A stretch of DNA of 17,102 nucleotides from contig JBLHPE010000049.1 in assembly GCA_047624005.1 (NCBI GenBank), forward strand, positions 1 to 17,102, in the 5' to 3' direction. The stretch is from Ascidiaceihabitans sp047624005. GTDB taxonomy: Bacteria; Pseudomonadota; Alphaproteobacteria; Rhodobacterales; Rhodobacteraceae. This document shows, piece by piece, positions 1 through 7,387 of this stretch. The position numbers and the translations under genes are program-made. The stretch's first letter is position 1, and the number at the start of each line of letters is the position of its first letter. The notes under the pieces are model-generated. The model did no database searches and was not told where the DNA came from. It saw only the letters and a program-made list of their open reading frames with translations.

Positions 1-89
1 CGTGATGGCCGAATTTTGACATAAGGGTGGTTTGATCGGTGAAAACCTATATATTGTCTTAAAAGCAGATGTCGTGGGGCTTGGACAGT

Positions 90-680
90 ATGCGCATAGG
101 TGTGGTGGTTGCGATTTGTGGATCGCTAGTGGCGGATGCAGCTGTTGCTGATGTCCTGTCGTCGCGTAATCGTAAATCGCTTTTTTCATCCCAGACCAAG
201 ATCTTAGACAGTCGGGCCTCCAAACAGTATAGCAATTCAGTGCGTTTAAAGCCGGCAAAGGTAAATACTCCTACCAAATGGGGTGATGGAACTTCGCCGC
301 AGTTTAAAGGTAAGTATAAGGGCAAATATCTGTCAGTGGCCCGTGCTGCCGCGCGTCGCCATGGCATCCCCGAAGATTTGTTCTTGCGGTTGATTCAGCA
401 GGAAAGCAACTGGAACCCAAGGGCCAAATCTCATGCTGGCGCTTTTGGTCTGGCGCAACTCATTCCTTCAACAGCCCGGTACTTAGGTGTTGATATCAAT
501 GACCCTCATCAAAACGTTGATGGAGGGGCGCGGTATCTGAAGGAACAATTTCGGACATTCGGCTCATGGCGTTTAGCACTTGCGGCCTACAATGCAGGGC
601 CGGGGGCGGTAAAGAAATATGGTGGTGTGCCGCCATTTAGAGAAACTAGAAATTACGTTAAGGTCATTTGGGGTAGCTAA
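90..680 (+). CDS. Secreted lytic transglycosylase, SLT domain
   Basis: This protein probably cleaves the MurNAc-GlcNAc bond of peptidoglycan in the periplasm, releasing anhydro-muropeptides. With the start at 90 it has 196 residues. An N-terminal hydrophobic segment (residues 2 to about 20) ending in AVA-D looks like a type I signal peptide. A basic linker of about 60 residues is followed by an SLT (goose-lysozyme-like) domain from about residue 80 to the end. The catalytic glutamate is E105 in QESNWNP, followed by the family motifs GLAQLIPSTA (120-129) and AYNAGPGAV (166-174). An in-frame ATG at 69 would add seven residues before the signal sequence. Neither ATG has a good ribosome-binding site, and 90 is preferred because it gives a compact signal peptide. 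It is shorter than MltC- or Slt70-type enzymes, so it is a minimal SLT protein. The domain assignment is secure; the physiological role is unknown. Confidence 0.85.
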   Translation: MRIGVVVAICGSLVADAAVADVLSSRNRKSLFSSQTKILDSRASKQYSNSVRLKPAKVNTPTKWGDGTSPQFKGKYKGKYLSVARAAARRHGIPEDLFLRLIQQESNWNPRAKSHAGAFGLAQLIPSTARYLGVDINDPHQNVDGGARYLKEQFRTFGSWRLALAAYNAGPGAVKKYGGVPPFRETRNYVKVIWGS

Positions 681-773
681 ATTGGCTTTGCCTTTTTTTT
701 GCCTACCTGTTCCCTATGTATTGCCACGTTCCCCAAATAGTTGTCAGCCCAACAGATTATCAAAGGGCTTCTT

Positions 774-1226
774 ATGAGCGTTTCTACCACCAGTTTTGCA
801 GAACGATTGACCCGAATTGAAACAGGTTCGTTCAAACTTTACGCAGGCAATGAAACCCCGCAACAATACAAGCCTGGTAATTTAATTTGCGCGACAGCTA
901 AGGTGAAAACCGTGCAGTGGTCGGTTATTTGTTTAGGTGTGCTTTTAGGCTTACTTGCTGGATATATGTTCAAAACGAACGTCGGCATCGAGATGTTCTT
1001 TTCACAGCCGCTGTTGGTTGTTTTCGGGATCGTTAAGGCGGATCAGATGACTGCTGCAATCTGTTTGGCTATGATTGCAGGGCCAGTTTGCGCGTTAGGC
1101 TTTCAACTTTTCAGCCGCACCAGAAGCCGTTTGGCACAATTTTGGTGGGCATATGTTGCCGGAATAATCGGCGCAAACCTAATGACTTGGTACTACTTTT
1201 ATCTGGCGATGACAGCCGGCGCGTAG
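774..1226 (+). CDS. Unrecognised three-span inner-membrane protein
   Basis: I do not recognise this protein. From the ATG at 774 it has 150 residues. A polar N-terminal region of about 40 residues is followed by three hydrophobic segments near residues 46-66 (VQWSVICLGVLLGLLAG), 77-112 (one long or two short spans) and 122-147 (FWWAYVAGIIGANLMTWYYF). This predicts an inner-membrane protein with no visible catalytic motif. The start at 774 is chosen because AAAGGG (762-767) lies six bases upstream. An in-frame TTG at 741 would add 11 residues but has no ribosome-binding site. The gene lies 93 bases after the transglycosylase on the same strand and converges on the ABC transporter genes. Function cannot be stated from sequence. 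Confidence 0.7.
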   Translation: MSVSTTSFAERLTRIETGSFKLYAGNETPQQYKPGNLICATAKVKTVQWSVICLGVLLGLLAGYMFKTNVGIEMFFSQPLLVVFGIVKADQMTAAICLAMIAGPVCALGFQLFSRTRSRLAQFWWAYVAGIIGANLMTWYYFYLAMTAGA

Positions 1227-1260
1227 ATAACGCACCGGCCAAAGGAATAAGCCCTTATTC
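1215..1260. terminator. Two tandem hairpins at a convergent gene junction
   Basis: Two inverted repeats sit where the membrane-protein gene (+) meets the ATPase gene (-). The first pairs 1215-1223 with 1231-1239 (eight of nine pairs, seven-base loop) and covers the + strand stop codon. The second pairs GAATAAG (1245-1251) with CTTATTC (1254-1260) and covers the - strand stop codon. Neither is followed by a clear T-run in either direction, so calling this a bidirectional terminator is inference from its placement. Confidence 0.4.
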
Positions 1261-3345
1261 AGCTGCGATTTTGATAACCGGCTCCATTTCGGCAAATTTC
1301 GCATCGCTCAGGTGGCATTTTACCTGATGCCCGTCAGCAAGCTCACGCACTACTGGCATTTCAGTATCGCACAACCCACCTGGAACTTGTGACTTCCAGC
1401 CACAACGCGTTTGGAACGGACAACCGGGCGGTGGGTTCATTGCGGATGGAATGTCCCCCTCAAGAACGATGTGCTTCTTTATGACCGACGTGTCAGCAAT
1501 CGGAACAGCGGACAACAGGGCCTCGGTATAAGGGTGATACGGCGGGGCGAATACTTGATCAGTTGTCCCCAATTCAACCACATGGCCCAGATACATCACC
1601 ATCACACGGTCTGACAGGTAGCGAACAATCGACAAATCATGGCTGATGAACAGTAAGGTTGTCTTATGTTCACGCTGGATGTCCATCAGCAGGTCAGTCA
1701 CTGCGGCCTGAACGGAGACATCCAAAGCGGAAACCGGTTCATCTGCCACAACAATACGTGCATCGCCAGCAAAAGCGCGGGCAATACCGACGCGTTGCTT
1801 TTGACCACCCGACAATTGGCGCGGCATGCGGTCTGCGAATTCACGCGGCAGTTTGACCAAATCCAACAGTTCCAGCATGCGTTTGCGGCGCTCGCTTTCA
1901 TTGTTGCCAACTTTGAATATTTCCAAAGCACGAATGATTTGGCGGCCCACTGTCATCGATGGATTCAACGTATCAAAGGGATTTTGGAATACCATTTGAA
2001 TATCGGCAACTGTATTGGTGTCACGGTTTTCGATGGCGATGCCTTGGATCGATTTGTTGTCGAGTAGGATTTGCCCCTCGGTCGCGGTTTCAAGCCCCAT
2101 CAGTACCTTGGCAAAGGTGGATTTACCGCAGCCGGATTCCCCAACAATGGCCAACGTCTCGGATTCGCGTGCCTCAAATGAAAGGGTTTCGTTGGCTTTC
2201 ACCACCTTAGCGCTGCCCCCACCAAAAATCGCGTTGGCCGCGACCTCGTAGTATTTCTTGAGGTTGTCGATTTTCAACACGACTTCGCCAATAGCACCCT
2301 TTTCCTTCTTGTCCGCGGCGACCAATGGGGCGTCCCAATCAATCTCGGCAAACTTTAGACAACGGCTTTCATGGCGATCACCGTGTTCCACATGCGACAT
2401 AGGGATAGCTTTGCTTGAATTACAGCGACCTTCCTCAAAATAGTCACAGCGTGGGCCAAAGTTACACCCTTTTGGGCGTTCATGGGGTAGGGGGAAGTTG
2501 CCGGGAATAGCGACCAGTGGGCGCGAATTTTTATCGGCACCAGGCAGCGGAATCGAGCGGAACAATGCCTGCGTATAAGGGTGCTGCATCTTATCAAAGA
2601 CGTCTTCAATGCGGCCCGTTTCAACAGCTTCGCCTGAATACATGACACAAATACGATCACAGGTTTCCAGAACCAGACCTAGATTGTGGCTGATGAACAG
2701 CATCGAGGTACCATATTTTTTGCCAAGGTTTTTGACCAATTCGACTACAGCGGCCTCAACTGTCACATCCAACGCAGTCGTTGGTTCGTCCAAGATCAGC
2801 AATGAGGGTTCAGACATCAACGCCATCGCGATCACGATGCGTTGTTGTTGGCCGCCAGAAAGTTGGTGAGGGAATGAATTCAAGATACGCTCTGGGTCTG
2901 GCAATTTCACATCTGTGACCACCATCAAGGCGCGGTCAAACGCATCACTGGCCGACATCCCCTGATGGATCATCGGCACTTCCATCAGCTGTTTGCCGAT
3001 TTTCATTGCCGGATTCAGGGATGCCATAGGTTCTTGATAAATCATTGCGATTTCAGAGCCGCGAATGTTGCGCAGTTCGTCCATTGTCATTTGACCTAAA
3101 TCTTGACCTTTGAACTTGATCGAACCGCCAACAACACGACCGTTTTTGCCCAAGTCTTGCATCACTCCAAGGGCAACCGTGGATTTTCCACACCCACTTT
3201 CGCCGACTAACCCGACGGCCTCACCGGGTTGAACGGTGACCGAGAAATCCATCACGGCCGGAATTTCGCGTAGACGCGTAAAGAAGGATATCGACAGATT
3301 GTCGATCTCTAGGATCGGTCCATCATAGTCTGGTGTCTTGCTCAT
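1255..3345 (-). CDS. Fused DppD-DppF ABC transporter ATPase
   Basis: This cytoplasmic subunit energises a dipeptide/oligopeptide/nickel-family importer. It carries both ATPase halves in one chain, 696 residues from the chosen start. Half 1 has Walker A GESGCGKST (48-56), signature LSGGQQQR (162-169), Walker B LLILDEP (182-188) and H-loop H220. Half 2 has the same motifs at 402-410, 511-518 (LSGGQKQR), 531-537 (IVVADEP) and H569. Each half ends in an oligopeptide-type C-terminal region with four cysteines (294, 300, 308, 329 and 642, 648, 659, 677). Some members of this family bind a 4Fe-4S cluster there. The start is placed at 3345 because AGGGAG (3352-3357) is six bases away. The ATG at 3351 directly abuts that site. 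It is the last gene of the permease-permease-ATPase run. Substrate is unknown: peptides are the default, but opines, metals or glycosides occur in the family. Confidence 0.93.
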   Translation of the reverse strand: MSKTPDYDGPILEIDNLSISFFTRLREIPAVMDFSVTVQPGEAVGLVGESGCGKSTVALGVMQDLGKNGRVVGGSIKFKGQDLGQMTMDELRNIRGSEIAMIYQEPMASLNPAMKIGKQLMEVPMIHQGMSASDAFDRALMVVTDVKLPDPERILNSFPHQLSGGQQQRIVIAMALMSEPSLLILDEPTTALDVTVEAAVVELVKNLGKKYGTSMLFISHNLGLVLETCDRICVMYSGEAVETGRIEDVFDKMQHPYTQALFRSIPLPGADKNSRPLVAIPGNFPLPHERPKGCNFGPRCDYFEEGRCNSSKAIPMSHVEHGDRHESRCLKFAEIDWDAPLVAADKKEKGAIGEVVLKIDNLKKYYEVAANAIFGGGSAKVVKANETLSFEARESETLAIVGESGCGKSTFAKVLMGLETATEGQILLDNKSIQGIAIENRDTNTVADIQMVFQNPFDTLNPSMTVGRQIIRALEIFKVGNNESERRKRMLELLDLVKLPREFADRMPRQLSGGQKQRVGIARAFAGDARIVVADEPVSALDVSVQAAVTDLLMDIQREHKTTLLFISHDLSIVRYLSDRVMVMYLGHVVELGTTDQVFAPPYHPYTEALLSAVPIADTSVIKKHIVLEGDIPSAMNPPPGCPFQTRCGWKSQVPGGLCDTEMPVVRELADGHQVKCHLSDAKFAEMEPVIKIAAE

Positions 3346-3351
3346 CTTCAT

Positions 3352-3357
3352 CTCCCT
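3352..3357 (-). promoter_or_regulatory. Ribosome-binding site deciding the ATPase start
   Basis: On the - strand AGGGAG directly precedes the first ATG (3351) with no spacing but lies six bases before the second in-frame ATG (3345). Normal spacing favours the second, giving an N-terminus of MSKTPDYD. Confidence 0.6.
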
Positions 3358-3446
3358 GTTCGGAGGTTGAGCCAGTATTTAAGTCTCTGGCTTCTGTGTT
3401 CTTCGAATACGCGGGCAGGGACGAAAACCCCCACCCGAAAGTAGCA

Positions 3447-4913
3447 TCAATCGCGCAACGATTCCTCGCGCAAACCATCCGCCAAAAGGTTCAAACCTAA
3501 GACCAATGTCAGCAATGAAACGGCAGGTGCGATGGCTGCGTGTGGGTACAGTGCCAACAATCGACGTCCTGCATTGATCGTTGTCCCCCAATCGGGGCTT
3601 TCGGATTCCAACCCCAAACCAAAGAACCCCAAGGTCCCAAGCAGGATGGTGGTGTACCCAATGCGCAGGCAGAAATCGACGATCAATGGGCCACGGGCGT
3701 TAGGCAAAATTTCCCAAAGCATGATGTACCACGGGCCTTCCCCGCGTGTTTGCGCGGCTGCCACATAGTCGCGGGTTTTGATGTCGAGCGCGAGACCGCG
3801 GACGATCCGAAACACGGTAGGTGCGTTCACAAAGACCACAGATACAAACACCACCAACAGACTGGGGTCCATGTCATACAGGTCCATAAACATTGGTAGA
3901 CCGGGGATGCTGTAGTCATTTGTGGAAATGATTGACCCGTTGTTGCTGATCAACATGAGATAGATCCAGATCAACAATACCAGAACAACAATCAACAGCG
4001 GCGTGCGAATTGACGGCTGGGTGTGATAGCGCGAATTTAGCAAGATACAGCAAAAGATGATTGGGAAAGCGAACAGAACTGCCGCCATATAATTTGGGAT
4101 ACCAGTCGCCACGATCTCTGGTGTTACCAGAAGGTAGAACAATAAGATCACAGGAAAGGCGAGGATCAGGTTTGCGAAAAACGAAAGGATCGTGTCCAAT
4201 CGTCCGCTGTAATAGCCAGCAGGCAAGCCCAACGTAATCCCAACCATAAAGGCAAACAATGTTGCGAAGGGTGCAATCAAGACCACAACCCATGCACCTT
4301 TAAACAATCGGCTGAACACGTCGCGTGCAAGGTTATCACCACCCAACAAGTACCATTGGTATTCGCCGTCTTCGGCCCCGCGGAGGGGCGTTCCGGGGAG
4401 TTTGTTCTTCATGCCAGAGGCTTGGCTAAGGGAATCATGTGTCACGACCAGATCAAACACGCCGCCCAAAATTCCACCCAGCACCCAAAATAAGACGAGC
4501 GCAAAGCCGATCATGCCCACGGTGCTGTCGAATAGTTTTCCGTAAAGGCCAAGACTGCGTTTGAATTTGATCGACAGAGCGAAGATCGCGATCATGCCGA
4601 TCCAAACTGGCGTGAGTTGTTGTGCCATTCCGCCGAATATTCCGGCGTTCGTTCCCATTAGAATTCCCGCCAGAAGGTAGATGGCGACAAGTGCTAAGAC
4701 GGCCATGAATGTCACTTTGAGGGCGAAATTTACCAACCCTCCGATACCAGCACTTGTTGCGATAGTGCCGTCGGAATGTATGTGCTCCGTTTGCGCTGTT
4801 GCGAAGATTGAGGTGAAAATTTGCACCACAACCATGATGGCAAAAATGCCAACGGCCAGTGCGAAGAAGAGGTTTAGAAAGCTAAGGCTTCCGGTCCACG
4901 TCAATGGTTCCAT
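3447..4913 (-). CDS. DppC-like ABC permease with extra membrane segments
   Basis: This is one of the two membrane subunits that form the translocation channel of the importer, 488 residues long against about 300 for typical DppC. The canonical core is visible: a membrane span near 132-156, LGGDNLARDVFSRLFKGAW (190-208), which matches the conserved DppC entry motif, an EAA-type coupling loop from DYVAAAQTRGEG (382-393) onward, and a final span ending in LADGLREESLRD. Two regions are additional: an N-terminal extension of about 130 residues with three predicted spans (11-36, 64-87, 101-114), and an expansion at about 264-350 with two more hydrophobic stretches. The gene starts 15 bases after the DppB-like gene stops, with a GGGAGG-type site upstream, so the two are co-translated from one message. 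The membership in the transporter is firm; the role of the extensions is unknown. Confidence 0.9.
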   Translation of the reverse strand: MEPLTWTGSLSFLNLFFALAVGIFAIMVVVQIFTSIFATAQTEHIHSDGTIATSAGIGGLVNFALKVTFMAVLALVAIYLLAGILMGTNAGIFGGMAQQLTPVWIGMIAIFALSIKFKRSLGLYGKLFDSTVGMIGFALVLFWVLGGILGGVFDLVVTHDSLSQASGMKNKLPGTPLRGAEDGEYQWYLLGGDNLARDVFSRLFKGAWVVVLIAPFATLFAFMVGITLGLPAGYYSGRLDTILSFFANLILAFPVILLFYLLVTPEIVATGIPNYMAAVLFAFPIIFCCILLNSRYHTQPSIRTPLLIVVLVLLIWIYLMLISNNGSIISTNDYSIPGLPMFMDLYDMDPSLLVVFVSVVFVNAPTVFRIVRGLALDIKTRDYVAAAQTRGEGPWYIMLWEILPNARGPLIVDFCLRIGYTTILLGTLGFFGLGLESESPDWGTTINAGRRLLALYPHAAIAPAVSLLTLVLGLNLLADGLREESLRD

Positions 4914-4928
4914 TGTCTTTGCCCTCCC

Positions 4929-6026
4929 TTATGAAATTCGGATGCGTGGGTTTAAGAAGACGTAACCGATGTCTGAAATCAGTTGGGTCAACAAAACCAC
5001 GATGACGGAAACAACCGAGACGGCCATTAACAATTCAATGTCGTTGTTGGATGCCGCTTGTACAAGCAACCACCCAAACCCTTTGTAATTAAACAGGGTT
5101 TCGACAATAACGACGCCGTTCAAAAGCCACGGTATTTGCAGCATGATCACCGTAAATGGTGCGATCAATGCGTTGCGCAAGGCGTGTTTCATCACAACAT
5201 TAGGAAAGCTGACACCCTTAAGGCGGGCCGTGCGGATGTATTGTGCGGTCATGACCTCGGACATGGACGCCCGTGTCATACGTGCAATGTATCCCATGCC
5301 ATAAAGAGAGATGGTAAGAACTGGTAAAAAGAAGTTCCAGAACGTTGCATCAGTCACAGCGCGTGTTGCAGACCCAAGGAAAAGTGTTTTTCCATCAATC
5401 CAACCCCATTCAGCTAACATGGGCGAAATACCGTTTTTGGAGGATGCCAGCAGCGCGATGAAAATAACGCCTGATACATATTCCGGTGTTGCCGTTGTTG
5501 TAATGGATACGGTTGAAAGGGTTCGATCCAAACGTGACCCTTCACGCATCCCAGCCAAAACACCGATCAAAAGGGCCATTGGGACCATCAACAACAAAAC
5601 AAAGCCCATCAACTTACCTGTGGCGGCCAATCGAACTTTAATAAGGTCGCTGACCTCGTCTTTGAAAACCGTCGAAAAACCCCAATAACCTTGCAATACA
5701 CCACAGAAACGATCACGTTCCTCAGCTGCGGTATTGGGAAGGAAGCAGCGGCCAGTGACCTTTTCGACCCCTTCGTTGTCCACCTTTTCAGTGACCCAGC
5801 CCGGAACTACACCAATCCATTGGCCGAATTTGTAGGGCAGTGGTGCCAAATATCCGCGATCGCCAAGCCAGCTTGTTACAGCTTCTTCAGACATTCGGAA
5901 GTTGCCCTGTGTCTTTGCAAGCTTTTCAAGGTTAGGCGTTAGATTTGTCATAAAAAAGACAATGAACGTCAGGCAAATTGCCGTCAGCAACATCTGTCCA
6001 AGACGTTTGAGTATAAAGGTTCCCAT
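4929..6026 (-). CDS. DppB-like ABC permease
   Basis: This is the first permease of the importer, 365 residues. It opens with the family's usual MGTFILKRLGQMLLTAI, giving a first span at about 9-27. A long periplasmic loop (about 30-135) follows, then five further spans. The EAA coupling loop begins at about residue 262 (QYIRTARLKGVSFPNVV), and HALRNALIAP (281-290) is family-typical. The periplasmic loop contains two cysteines, C94 and C108, that could form a disulfide. Open frame continues upstream to an ATG at 6281, but those 85 residues look nothing like a permease. The start at 6026 has AGGGG five bases upstream and matches family N-termini. It heads a three-gene operon with the DppC-like permease and the fused ATPase. 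No substrate-binding protein gene precedes it. Confidence 0.92.
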   Translation of the reverse strand: MGTFILKRLGQMLLTAICLTFIVFFMTNLTPNLEKLAKTQGNFRMSEEAVTSWLGDRGYLAPLPYKFGQWIGVVPGWVTEKVDNEGVEKVTGRCFLPNTAAEERDRFCGVLQGYWGFSTVFKDEVSDLIKVRLAATGKLMGFVLLLMVPMALLIGVLAGMREGSRLDRTLSTVSITTTATPEYVSGVIFIALLASSKNGISPMLAEWGWIDGKTLFLGSATRAVTDATFWNFFLPVLTISLYGMGYIARMTRASMSEVMTAQYIRTARLKGVSFPNVVMKHALRNALIAPFTVIMLQIPWLLNGVVIVETLFNYKGFGWLLVQAASNNDIELLMAVSVVSVIVVLLTQLISDIGYVFLNPRIRIS

Positions 6027-6380
6027 GGATGCCCCTGTTGGTAGGCTGAATGATTGAATTGGCGGCCTTTGCGGCTCTTGCCAAACGTGGACTTGCATTT
6101 GTGCAGTCCAGAAGTTCTGTGTTTTACCCCCTTGGCGTCGATTTGATTGGCTTTTCGCCTTATCCAGCAAACAGACAACGCCTTCTTTGGGGATAGGAGG
6201 CAACAGATACGGTTGCAGGTCAATGCGGAGAACGGAAAAAGATTGAATATTTTGCGACGTCATAGGTGCGTGCACCGACATTGCGGTCCCAAAATTGAGT
6301 AATGTTACCGACTAATTATGTTGTCCTTCAAAAATTGTGAAGCAACAGTCGTACCCGAACTGGTTAAGGATTGGTTTCTT
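6027..6380. other. Long non-coding gap upstream of the ABC operon
   Basis: These 354 bases lie between the end of miaA and the start of the DppB-like permease, both on the - strand. An in-frame open stretch of 85 codons runs into the permease, and other short frames exist, but none resembles a known protein or has a convincing start. On the - strand a weak promoter-like pair can be drawn (TTGAAG then TAACAT, 18-base spacer, rc of about 6303-6332). A 12-base inverted repeat GGTGC-GT-GCACC lies at 6265-6276. The stretch most likely holds the operon's promoter and leader. It is where a binding-protein gene would normally sit. Confidence 0.4.
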
Positions 6381-7268
6381 TTAAGCGATGTTTTGTGGAT
6401 TTATCTGATGCCAGTTTTTCATTTTCGAGCGGAACCAGGTACGCTGTCGTTTGGCATATTGGCGGGTGGCGATGCAGGCGGCGCTGCGGGCATCATTAAG
6501 GGTCAATAGCCCACGGTGGTAGTCCATCAGTTCAGGCACACCAATTGCACGACAACTGGGCAACATCGGATTATATCGACCCTCCATTGCCGCGATTTCA
6601 TCAAGCGCACCATTTTCTATCATCAGATCAAAGCGTTTTTCGATACGTGGGGTCAGCCAATCCTTTTGCGCATCCATGACGATGTTGAAGCTAGTGGCAG
6701 GGTTAAGCAGCGGGGCAGTTGTCGCGTCTTGCCAACTGGCCAGCCCACGCCCGGTCGCTGATTGAACTTCCCAAGCGCGCTGAACCCGTGCTCGATTGGC
6801 GGTATCAATGCGCGAGGTAGTATCAGCATCTAGATGCACCATCATCTCATCAAGCGTCATTTCATCGCCTTGGCCGCGCGTTTCGGGTGGTGTTGTGGGA
6901 ATATCTGCGAGACCCTTGGTCAGGGCAGTAAAGTATAGACCTGTGCCGCCAACGATGATGGGTCTTTGGGACCCGCATAAAAACGGCGTAATCTCGCGCA
7001 GCCAATGGCCTGTGGAATGGGGTGCATCGTAGGCTATATGACCGTAAAGGGCATGAGCCGCGCGGGTTTCTTCCTCAACAGAAGGGCACGCTGTGATTAC
7101 CCGCCAACAGTCATATATTTGGCTGGCGTCTGCGTTTATTACAATACCGCCCTGTGCCTCGGCGATTGCCAATGCCAAGCTAGATTTGCCCGATGCGGTT
7201 GGCCCAGCAATCAACACTGGTTGTTCCGGTGAAAGGGCAGAAAGCCCGAATTTGCGAAGATCGTTCAT
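6381..7268 (-). CDS. miaA: tRNA dimethylallyltransferase
   Basis: MiaA transfers a dimethylallyl group from dimethylallyl diphosphate to the N6 of adenosine 37 in tRNAs that read codons starting with U. The 295 residues are a normal length. The P-loop GPTASGKS is at 22-29. D47 in DASQIY corresponds to the catalytic aspartate of the D-S-x-Q-x-Y motif (here D-A-S-Q-I-Y). GGTGLYFTALTKGLADIP (107-124) is family-diagnostic, and the C-terminal TRQYAKRQRTWFR (268-280) is the conserved tRNA-contacting motif. A purine-rich stretch containing AAGG and GAAAGAA precedes the ATG at 7268. The gene is divergent from pyrH across 119 bases and is followed by the gap upstream of the ABC operon. Its substrate dimethylallyl diphosphate comes from the same MEP pathway as dxr in this window. 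Confidence 0.95.
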   Translation of the reverse strand: MNDLRKFGLSALSPEQPVLIAGPTASGKSSLALAIAEAQGGIVINADASQIYDCWRVITACPSVEEETRAAHALYGHIAYDAPHSTGHWLREITPFLCGSQRPIIVGGTGLYFTALTKGLADIPTTPPETRGQGDEMTLDEMMVHLDADTTSRIDTANRARVQRAWEVQSATGRGLASWQDATTAPLLNPATSFNIVMDAQKDWLTPRIEKRFDLMIENGALDEIAAMEGRYNPMLPSCRAIGVPELMDYHRGLLTLNDARSAACIATRQYAKRQRTWFRSKMKNWHQINPQNIA

Positions 7269-7387
7269 TTCTTTCGCTCACCTTGTTGTGGCGCATTGAA
7301 TTCTGCATCGTTTTCCGACATTTTAACACAAAGTAAAACACCCAAAGCCAATAACTGAAATTGGCAGCATAAAAACTGGAGCGCCCT

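Noticed and set aside
1..24. Possible tail of an upstream + strand gene
   Set aside because: Stops occur in all three + frames within 24 bases, so an upstream gene could end here, but too few codons are visible to support one.
16..55. TTGACA and TATATT as a promoter for the transglycosylase
   Set aside because: The elements are about 26 bases or more apart, too far for a standard sigma-70 promoter.
681..700. T-rich run after the transglycosylase as an intrinsic terminator
   Set aside because: Eight Ts are present, but the only stem before them is three base pairs (GGC-TTT-GCC), too weak to call.
1666..2067. A 133-codon + strand frame inside the fused ATPase gene
   Set aside because: It is antisense to the second ATPase half, whose Walker and signature motifs read cleanly on the - strand.
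6027..6281. An 85-codon N-terminal extension of the DppB-like permease
   Set aside because: The sequence is unlike permease N-termini, and the ATG at 6026 has a well-spaced AGGGG and matches the family start.
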